NCBI GenBank assembly: GCA_964459445.1
Contig: CAYWMP010000112.1
Span: 1-19,550 of the forward strand
Length of the DNA: 19,550 nucleotides
Direction of reading: 5' to 3'
From: CAYWMP01 sp964459445
GTDB lineage: Bacteria > Desulfobacterota > DSM-4660 > Desulfatiglandales > HGW-15
Made by a program: the position numbers and the translations under genes. The notes under the pieces were generated by a model. That model was not told the origin of the DNA. It did no database searches and saw only the letters and a list, made by a program, of their open reading frames with translations. Each line of letters opens with the position of its first letter. Position 1 is the stretch's first letter. Positions 14,706 to 19,550 of this stretch are shown one piece after another.

Positions 14706-14719
14706 GTTGTAAAGTCTAT

Positions 14720-14741
14720 AGGACACGTGAAAAAGTGTCCT
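14720..14741. promoter_or_regulatory. Second inverted repeat in the divergent spacer
   Basis: GGACAC (14721-14726) and GTGTCC (14735-14740), extended by one A-T pair, flank an 8-base centre. The dyad lies between the two divergent promoters and could be an operator or activator site. Confidence 0.35.
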
Positions 14742-14790
14742 TCAGGGATGTTGCTCTAGGCAATGAATCGACGAAAGGACCTCCGTTTTC

Positions 14791-14819
14791 TTGACCGCCC
14801 CTACCCTATGCTTTATGCT
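14791..14819 (+). promoter_or_regulatory. Sigma70-type promoter for the dehydratase gene
   Basis: TTGACC (14791-14796) and TATGCT (14814-14819) are separated by 17 bases, matching 5/6 and 4/6 of the consensus. Transcription would begin about 70 bases before the ATG at 14895. Confidence 0.45.
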
Positions 14820-14894
14820 AATGGCTTATAAATAGACAATACAAGTTCATAGGCTGCTGAACACGTTAAAAAACCACTAAGAAAGGGTCGCATT

Positions 14895-16373
14895 ATGAAA
14901 CTCAAAAATGGCGCAGAGTATATGGAAAGCTTAAGGCATATCCACCCGAGAGTCTTTTACAAGGGTGAACAAATTAAGGATGTGACGCGGCATCCTGCCA
15001 CAGCGCCTCATGTTCGGGCCGCAGCCATGACCTACGCCCTGGCGAGCGACGAGAAGTATCGCGATCTGGCGACAGCCGAATCCCATTTGACGGGCAGGAC
15101 GATCAGTAGGTTCACCCATGTGCATCAGAACATCGAAGATCTGATCAAAAAGATCAAGTTCCTTCGGGTTCTCGGTCAAAAGACCGGTACCTGTTTCCAG
15201 CGTTGCGTGGGCTTTGACGGCATTAATGCGGTGTATTCAGTGGCCTATGAGGTCGATCAAAAGCATGACACGGATTATTTTGAGCGTTTCAAGAAATGGC
15301 TGATCCACATCCAGGATGAAAACCTCATGGTCGTGGGCGCCATGACAGATCCAAAGGGAGATCGTTCAAAGGGACCTGCAAATCAACCGGACCCGGACCA
15401 GTATGTTCATATTGTAGACAGACGGCCGGATGGCGTTGTCATCCGAGGGGCAAAGCTTCATATGACCGGCGGTATTAATTCCCACGAGATTCTGGTCATG
15501 CCCACCACTGCCATGGATGAGAACTCCAAGGACTATGCCATAAGTTGTGCCATACCCGTGGATGCCCCGGGCATCACCATGATATTTGGACGCCAGGCGA
15601 GTGATGACCGAAGAGACAGGCGAGAACGCATTGACTCGGGTAAACCCGTATTCGGCGCTGTGGGCGGTGAGGCAACAATTGCCTTTGAAGATGTCTTCGT
15701 ACCCAATGAGAGAATCTTTATGAATGGAGAAACCGAGTTCACCATGCCGCTTGTTTTCAGGTTTGCAGCACACCACAGGGCCAATTATGGGGCCTGTAAG
15801 ACGGGCTTAATGGATGTATTGACCGGAGCGATCGGTTACTTAACGCAGGTTCAGGGCACCGCCAAAGCTTCCCACGTCAAGGACAAAATCACCGAGATGA
15901 TTCACCTTAATGAAACCCTCTATAGTTCATCCGTGGCTTGTTCCGCCGAAGGATGGCCCACTGAGTCAGGCGCTTACATGGTCAACACCATGTTGGCCAA
16001 TGTAACAAAGCAAAACGTGACCCGATTCCATTTTGAGGTCGCCCGATTGGCGCTTGATCTGGCAGGCGGTTTTATTGCAACACTTCCCAGCCAATATGAT
16101 CTTGAAAGTGAAGACGTGGGGCATCTTGTGAAAAAGTATTTTTCTGGGGTTGAAGGGATTCCGACAGAACATCGAATGAAGATCGCTCGTCTGATTGAAG
16201 CCATGACAGGGGGAACTGCCCTTGTGGAATCCATGCATGGGGCAGGATCACCCCAGGCTCAAAGAATTATGATTTTGAGGGAAGGCAAGATCGATGAGAA
16301 AGTAAAACTGGCCAAGGCCTTGATGGGCATACGCCAAAAGGATGCGAGCGATTCTGGTGGCGTCCGGCATTAG
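14895..16373 (+). CDS. abfD: 4-hydroxybutyryl-CoA dehydratase / vinylacetyl-CoA delta-isomerase
   Basis: The 492-residue product belongs to the 4-hydroxyphenylacetate-3-hydroxylase fold family and has the length of 4-hydroxybutyryl-CoA dehydratase. That enzyme uses FAD and an unusual [4Fe-4S] cluster to dehydrate 4-hydroxybutyryl-CoA to crotonyl-CoA. In the Clostridium enzyme the ligands are Cys99, Cys103, His292 and Cys299; here Cys100 and Cys104 (TCFQRC) and His294 and Cys301 (HHRANYGAC) have the same spacing, so the cluster is intact and this is not the monooxygenase branch. AAAGGG lies about 8 bases before the ATG. It is transcribed divergently from the beta-oxidation genes, which could take crotonyl-CoA onward if a hydratase exists elsewhere. 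A weak stem ending in a T7 run follows at about 16387-16416. A related dehydratase with another substrate is possible. Confidence 0.88.
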   Translation: MKLKNGAEYMESLRHIHPRVFYKGEQIKDVTRHPATAPHVRAAAMTYALASDEKYRDLATAESHLTGRTISRFTHVHQNIEDLIKKIKFLRVLGQKTGTCFQRCVGFDGINAVYSVAYEVDQKHDTDYFERFKKWLIHIQDENLMVVGAMTDPKGDRSKGPANQPDPDQYVHIVDRRPDGVVIRGAKLHMTGGINSHEILVMPTTAMDENSKDYAISCAIPVDAPGITMIFGRQASDDRRDRRERIDSGKPVFGAVGGEATIAFEDVFVPNERIFMNGETEFTMPLVFRFAAHHRANYGACKTGLMDVLTGAIGYLTQVQGTAKASHVKDKITEMIHLNETLYSSSVACSAEGWPTESGAYMVNTMLANVTKQNVTRFHFEVARLALDLAGGFIATLPSQYDLESEDVGHLVKKYFSGVEGIPTEHRMKIARLIEAMTGGTALVESMHGAGSPQAQRIMILREGKIDEKVKLAKALMGIRQKDASDSGGVRH

Positions 16374-16413
16374 AGACTTGCCTCGCAACTTTTAAGCATT
16401 GTTCGAAGTTTTT

Positions 16414-16434
16414 TTCAGGTTTCAGTGTTCAGTG
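16414..16434. repeat. Quasi-repeat TTCAG unit, inverted partner of 16534-16557
   Basis: TTCAGG, TTTCAG and GTTCAG follow one another. A related sequence occurs in inverted orientation at 16534-16557; the shared core is TCAGGTTTCAG plus GTGTTC. Confidence 0.4.
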
Positions 16435-16533
16435 CCGCCCTCTGGCAGCCTAAGCGGCCAGTTTGATCAAAAAACTGACTCTAGCGTTGCATAGTCAGAT
16501 ACGAGGACTCCTTGGCTTTGGGAATCCGTTTTT

Positions 16534-16557
16534 ACTGAAACCTGACACCCGAACACT
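16534..16557. repeat. Quasi-repeat CTGAAACCTGACACC, inverted partner of 16414-16434
   Basis: The reverse complement reads GTGTTCGGGTGTCAGG followed by TTTCAG, close to the 16414-16434 element. The two flank about 100 bases of spacer between the dehydratase and the DUF1573 gene, which also holds a CAGTTT/AAACTG hairpin (16459-16477). Confidence 0.4.
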
Positions 16558-16584
16558 ATTTTGTTTCGGCCTAGGCACCGGCCA

Positions 16585-17301
16585 TTACTCCCCCTGCGTT
16601 TCAATCCGGCCGTTAACAATGACGGTCAACACGGATTTGCCGGGATGATCCGTGCGGAGGTATAGGTGGCCCGTATAATCACCTCCCTCTTCTGATTTAT
16701 CACCGACTTCCAACCTATAAACAAATCCCGGTCTGACCTCCTCAAGCCGCCACTCAATTCTCTCCGGCAGATCGCTATCAATTTGAATGATTTGGAGAGG
16801 CTTTTTCATGTTGTTGGTTATGTCAATGAATTCCCTGGGAACGCTTCTCATTTTCCCCCAAAGAGAGACATACCCGCCCGGTTCCAGCGATATCAGCGAT
16901 TTAACATGTCCCGTAAGATAAAGGGCCACACTCCTTCTCTCCAGATCATTGGACCAGACGATGGCCTTCTTTTCAAAATTCCCTCTTACCTGTCTGGAAT
17001 CAATCTTCACTGTGACTTTGCCCGTCCCGCCGGGAGGGATGACCCTGTCATAATGGGTCGCAAAGCAGCCTCAGGAATGGGTCACTTTTTTGATTTCAAG
17101 ATCGGCCGTTCCCTTATTTTGGACGGTGAAGGTGTGGGATAGTTCCTCGCCTTCATATACCGTCGGGAATGAATGCCTCATAGGATCGATATGAATCAGG
17201 GGAGAATTTTCAGGTTCTGAAGCCTGAAGGCCATTTCCCAACAGACAACCAACAAAAAAAATAGCTAAAAACACACCTGGTATTAAATAGCGCCTATTCA
17301 T
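16585..17301 (-). CDS. Secreted DUF1573 protein, probable selenoprotein (in-frame TGA read as Sec77)
   Basis: Two minus-strand ORFs in the same frame (17301-17071 and 17010-16585) join through a single TGA at 17073-17071 to give 238 residues. The first part has a signal peptide (hydrophobic LIPGVFLAIFFVGCLLG, possible cleavage after LQA, or a weak lipobox at Cys19) and the start of a DUF1573 beta-sandwich (FTVQNKGTADLEIKKV). After the TGA it continues GCFATHYDRVIPPGGTGKV, the usual next strands. DUF1573 proteins carry a CGC motif exactly here, so TGA replaces the first Cys, giving Ser-Sec-Gly-Cys (Sec77, Cys79). An ATGAC/GTCAT hairpin 19 bases after the TGA fits a bacterial SECIS. TAGGAG about 9 bases before the ATG fixes the start. 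The function of the family is unknown; the motif suggests redox or metal chemistry in the periplasm. A nonsense mutation or sequencing error is the alternative. Confidence 0.75.
17039..17051 (-). promoter_or_regulatory. Candidate bacterial SECIS hairpin
   Basis: On the minus strand, bases 20-32 after the TGA read ATGAC-AGG-GTCAT: a perfect 5-bp stem with a three-base loop that has G in its second position, the loop starting 25 bases after the TGA. This fits the described bacterial SECIS rule (loop 16-37 bases downstream, G in the first two loop bases, upper stem of at least 4 bp). A competing GACCC/GGGTC stem (17059-17041) overlaps it. Confidence 0.5.
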
Positions 17302-17439
17302 TCGTTTTCTCTCCTACCGATAGTTCGTAATTTCATAAAAAGTTCGGACGAATCACCAGAACAAAAACATCATCTCCCATACTTCCAATAAACAAAAACT
17401 TAGACAGGATGGACATGATCACATGATAGATATGGTGAA

Positions 17440-17574
17440 GAATTGCTCAAGATTTCTGGGAATAGACCCTAAGTAAAACAAAAATGAGCTTATTGTTTTC
17501 CTTATGGTCTTTTCCCAATTTTCAATCCCGAAATGCGGGATTGAATGCCGGATGGCAGGAATCTTGAGCAATTC
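17440..17574. repeat. 135-base element bounded by 15-19 bp inverted repeats
   Basis: GAATTGCTCAAGATT (17440-17454) is perfectly inverted at 17560-17574, extending to 19 bp with one G-U (17440-17458 against 17556-17574). Inside lies a second perfect palindrome: TTCAATCCCG (17521-17530), a 5-base loop, then CGGGATTGAA (17536-17545). There is no ORF and no clear target duplication. It could be a MITE-like or REPIN-like element or a structured RNA. Confidence 0.6.
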
Positions 17575-17582
17575 ATGATCTT

Positions 17583-17627
17583 GATAATCCTGCCTGCCTG
17601 CCGAAGCTTAGGCGCAGGCAGGTTATC
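17583..17627. repeat. Palindromic CCTGCCTGC...GCAGGCAGG spacer repeat
   Basis: GATAA and CCTGCCTGC (17583-17597, one bulged T) pair with GCAGGCAGG and TTATC (17614-17627), giving 14 bp. The 16-base loop contains AAGCTT. It lies in the DUF1573/DUF362 spacer and could act as terminator for the DUF362 transcript, or be a dispersed palindromic repeat. Confidence 0.5.
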
Positions 17628-17663
17628 TTGTCAAAAAAAGAGCCGCATTATCAATCTGAGAGT

Positions 17664-17683
17664 ATCAGCGTTAATCTGCGTTC
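17664..17683. repeat. Short spacer motif with two CTGCGTT-like units
   Basis: ATCAGCGTTAATCTGCGTTC contains the half-repeats ATCAGCGTTA and ATCTGCGTTC. From memory, close variants occur in spacers of many environmental bacterial genomes; I cannot verify this here. Confidence 0.4.
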
Positions 17684-17740
17684 TAAATCTTTCACCAAGT
17701 TGCTGAGAGGCTACGATAATTCCTTCTAAAAAATAATACT

Positions 17741-18904
17741 CTAATCTTCGTGTCTTGGTGTCTTTGTGGCTGAGTTGTTCAACTCGGGATAATACTCCGG
17801 AAAAAGGTGATTCACGATTTGCCGGTAGTCGGGATGGCAACCTTTAATCATCGGCAAACCCTTTTTTTTGGCAACCTTTGCTGAACAATCCCCAACACAA
17901 AGGGCGCATTCCCCCAGTTCTGAGGTTGGATCTGTAGGCCCCAGGACAATATTTATGTTCTCAAGATCCTTTCTGTTTAAAAGCAGCTCCTTGAGCTCCG
18001 GCGTGTAAAGGATCTTTGAGAGCGCTTTATAAAAGGATACCGTGCACATGGTGCAGGCCTTTTCATCCATATGAACCATAAAATGCTCTCTGCTGAAAAA
18101 ACCCAATGGCTTCTTGAAATCGGATTTGACGTCCTGCAGATTCTCTCCCAAAATCTCGATGTCTTTGACCGGCCGCAGGTGTTTTACCTCCTGAATGTCA
18201 AATCCCATGACATCGACACAAACATTGTCCACCGCCATCATATCCTTGCCCGCAATCAGCAAATCCATTTGCTTAGTCTCACCTATGGGCGGTCCTGTGG
18301 GCCCGGTCCCTTCAATGCAATAGATGGCATCCACCACCGTAAGAGAAGGTTGGACCACTTTGCTGAGTTCATAGATGCATACGTGAAGGTCCTTCTTGTG
18401 AAATAGTTTTTTGGTCTTCATGGGAATCAGGCCTTTCTGATTCTTCACCCCAAGTGTAACAAAGGCCTGAAGATGGGTCTTCATTGTGGGCACATTGATA
18501 TATTCATATTCTTTGAGAAGTTTTGGAAGCAGGATAGATCCATAAGCCCAGGGGACCTTTTCTGTTTCAGTCTGTTCCAGGTTTATGATCGGGACTCCCA
18601 GTTCATCCCTTATATAGTCGTATCGGGTTGCCCTCAGGAGTTGTTCAAACTCCTTATCCGTCCCAAAAATGCCGGTTCCCTCTGCAACCACCACTTCAAT
18701 ATTTCGTTTTTGAAAATAACGAATGAGCGCTTCAACAATTTTTGGATGTGTGATGTCACCCTCTTCGGGTTTGCCAGCCACGACGACATTTGGCTTGAGT
18801 AGAACTTTTTGCTTGCTTGGCGTGTAATGGACAAGTTGAAGGAGTTTTTCAACGTCATTTTCAAGGGTGTCTAAACTTGCCTTGCTTATCCCAACCTGAA
18901 ACAT
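17741..18904 (-). CDS. DUF362 protein with C-terminal Cys cluster (putative Fe-S protein)
   Basis: The 387-residue product shows DUF362 landmarks: VLLKPNVV (34-41), DITHPKIVEALI (50-61), PTMKTHLQAFVTLGVKNQKG (139-158) and EGTGPTGPP (198-206). A C-terminal region carries Cys284/287 (CTMC) and Cys333/336/340 (CALCVGDC) plus Cys356, enough for one or two Fe-S clusters, though not in the canonical ferredoxin spacing. DUF362 proteins are common in strict anaerobes; their biochemical role is unknown to me. AGGAG about 5 bases before the ATG fixes the start. The last residues (SATKTPRHED) are encoded by a repeat-like sequence at 17746-17770, so the original stop may have been lost. A promoter candidate lies upstream at 18949-18977. 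Confidence 0.85.
   Translation of the reverse strand: MFQVGISKASLDTLENDVEKLLQLVHYTPSKQKVLLKPNVVVAGKPEEGDITHPKIVEALIRYFQKRNIEVVVAEGTGIFGTDKEFEQLLRATRYDYIRDELGVPIINLEQTETEKVPWAYGSILLPKLLKEYEYINVPTMKTHLQAFVTLGVKNQKGLIPMKTKKLFHKKDLHVCIYELSKVVQPSLTVVDAIYCIEGTGPTGPPIGETKQMDLLIAGKDMMAVDNVCVDVMGFDIQEVKHLRPVKDIEILGENLQDVKSDFKKPLGFFSREHFMVHMDEKACTMCTVSFYKALSKILYTPELKELLLNRKDLENINIVLGPTDPTSELGECALCVGDCSAKVAKKKGLPMIKGCHPDYRQIVNHLFPEYYPELNNSATKTPRHED
17746..17770. repeat. Short repeat (CTTGGTGTCTTTGTGGC) forming the 3' end of the DUF362 gene
   Basis: The minus strand reads GCCACAAAGACACCAAGACA followed by CGAAG, a run of ACAAAGAC/ACCAAGAC units. It codes for the terminal SATKTPRHE of the DUF362 protein. 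I remember similar sequences in spacers of unrelated genomes, unverified. Confidence 0.45.
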
Positions 18905-19441
18905 TTTTCTCCTCGCAGAAGGGATTTAGTAGGTCCTAGCGAAATAGCAAACTAGAATCGCAATAGCTATTTGTCAAGGCCGTTGACCTGTTAGGAAGAT
19001 AAACCCGATTTTGGCTTTTCAGCCTTATCTAGATTTCTCTTGACAAGAAACAAGGCATTCAACTATTAAACAAAGCCGAAAGGTGATATACAGGCACTTC
19101 ACAAAGCTACTGCTTAGCTCGAAATCCCGCATACTTAGCTTTGTCCAAGCATTAATCGTTCATCAAATGCTCATAAATTTGTTGATTTGATCTTTTTAAG
19201 ATATTGAGGCAAATGACTTATTCAGCCTCTTACTCTATCAGTGGCTATTCACCGATAGGATATTAATTACGGCGTAATTTATCACAGTTTCGATTGATTC
19301 TCATAGTAAACGTGGGTCCCTTGGACCAGTATCATTTTTGGTTACGTGTCTTAGATCAAATCGCATCTTTATTGAGACGCCTGCAAGAAGTGAAGAGTAG
19401 GCCATTTAACATTATAATTCCACATTTTTGGGGGTAAAACC
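18905..19441. other. 537-base gene-free, AT-rich spacer
   Basis: No ORF with coding character, tRNA or recognisable RNA family is visible. It contains the DUF362 promoter candidate at its left end, a plus-strand TTGACA (19040-19045) with TATTAA 18 bases on, and a GGTCC-CTT-GGACC hairpin near 19315-19327. It probably holds the divergent promoters of the flanking genes. The length is unusual for this gene-dense window. Confidence 0.5.
18949..18977 (-). promoter_or_regulatory. Promoter candidate for the DUF362 gene
   Basis: On the minus strand a perfect TTGACA (18977-18972) is followed after 17 bases by TAGTTT (18954-18949), a weak -10 (3/6). The ATG lies 45 bases downstream. Confidence 0.35.
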
Positions 19442-19550
19442 GTGAACGATCTCCCTATGACCTTTCCCGAAATTCTCATCCATAACGCAAAGAATTTCCC
19501 TCCAAACAAGGCAGCCATACGTGAAAAGGACTTCGGCATCTGGCAGTCCT
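19442..19550 (+). CDS. N-terminus of an AMP-binding acyl-CoA synthetase (partial)
   Basis: A frame opens at GTG 19442 after a GGGGG ribosome site seven bases upstream and runs off the right edge. The first 36 residues contain MTFPEILIHNAKNFPPNKAA and then IREKDFGIWQS. This matches the N-terminal helix of AMP-dependent acyl-CoA synthetases (pattern FPE-LL-NA--FP-K-A-REK--GIWQ), common in Desulfobacterota. It would activate a carboxylic acid to its CoA ester and could feed the beta-oxidation genes of this window. The ATP-binding motifs lie outside, so the call rests on the first 36 residues only. Confidence 0.7.
   Translation, partial: MNDLPMTFPEILIHNAKNFPPNKAAIREKDFGIWQS

Noticed and set aside
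16463..16648. 61-codon plus-strand ORF after the dehydratase gene
   Set aside because: It overlaps quasi-repeats and the end of the DUF1573 gene on the other strand and has no coding signal.
16585..17010. Independent gene starting at GTG 17010
   Set aside because: No ribosome site, and the frame continues upstream through VIPPGGTGKV to the TGA; it is the second part of the DUF1573 gene.
17583..17627. CRISPR or integron attachment site
   Set aside because: A single palindrome without repeat-spacer periodicity or integrase-site core.

Overview
The window looks like chromosome of a strictly anaerobic, probably sulfate-reducing or syntrophic Desulfobacterota (former Deltaproteobacteria) species. 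This is inferred from gene content: two acyl-CoA dehydrogenases, a thiolase paired with a DUF35 protein, a 4-hydroxybutyryl-CoA dehydratase with its Fe-S ligands, a DUF362 Cys-rich protein and an apparent selenoprotein. GC content is moderate, SD sequences are GGAGG-type, and TTG and GTG starts occur. I see no rRNA, tRNA, CRISPR array, transposase or phage gene.

Left part (1-5891). The tail of a beta-propeller-like protein is followed by an M20-family hydantoinase/carbamoylase-type hydrolase and a strong hairpin terminator. Next come a doubtful 55-aa membrane ORF, a TfoX N-terminal-domain protein, and a convergent class I glutamine amidotransferase-like hydrolase of the gamma-Glu-GABA hydrolase family with a possible 39-aa leader ORF. 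After a hairpin-rich spacer come a YbaK/EbsC-type deacylase and, in TAATG overlap, a methyl-accepting chemotaxis protein lacking its first transmembrane segment.

Middle part (5936-16373). A Ski2-like DExH helicase lies on the minus strand, preceded in the direction of transcription by five minus-strand beta-oxidation-type genes: short-chain acyl-CoA dehydrogenase, SDR 3-hydroxyacyl-CoA dehydrogenase, thiolase, DUF35 protein and a second acyl-CoA dehydrogenase. Divergent to them is a 4-hydroxybutyryl-CoA dehydratase/vinylacetyl-CoA isomerase. The 288-base divergent spacer holds good sigma70-type promoters for both directions and two inverted repeats, one lying on the -35 region and spacer of the minus-strand promoter. 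Together the enzymes could oxidise a CoA ester to acetyl-CoA; no enoyl-CoA hydratase is in the window. The thiolase/DUF35, SDR and acyl-CoA dehydrogenase set recalls the bbs genes of anaerobic toluene degradation, but the substrate is unknown.

Right part (16585-19550). A secreted DUF1573 protein is interrupted by one in-frame TGA at the first Cys of the family's CGC motif. A small hairpin sits at the right distance after it for a bacterial SECIS element, so I read it as a selenoprotein. A repeat-rich spacer, a DUF362 protein whose C-terminal tail is encoded by repeat-like DNA, a 537-base gene-free stretch and the start of an acyl-CoA synthetase follow.

Several spacers (8675-8709, 8797-8817, 12264-12299, 12379-12409, 16414-16434, 16534-16557, 17664-17683, 17746-17770) carry short quasi-periodic sequences that look like one class of intergenic element.
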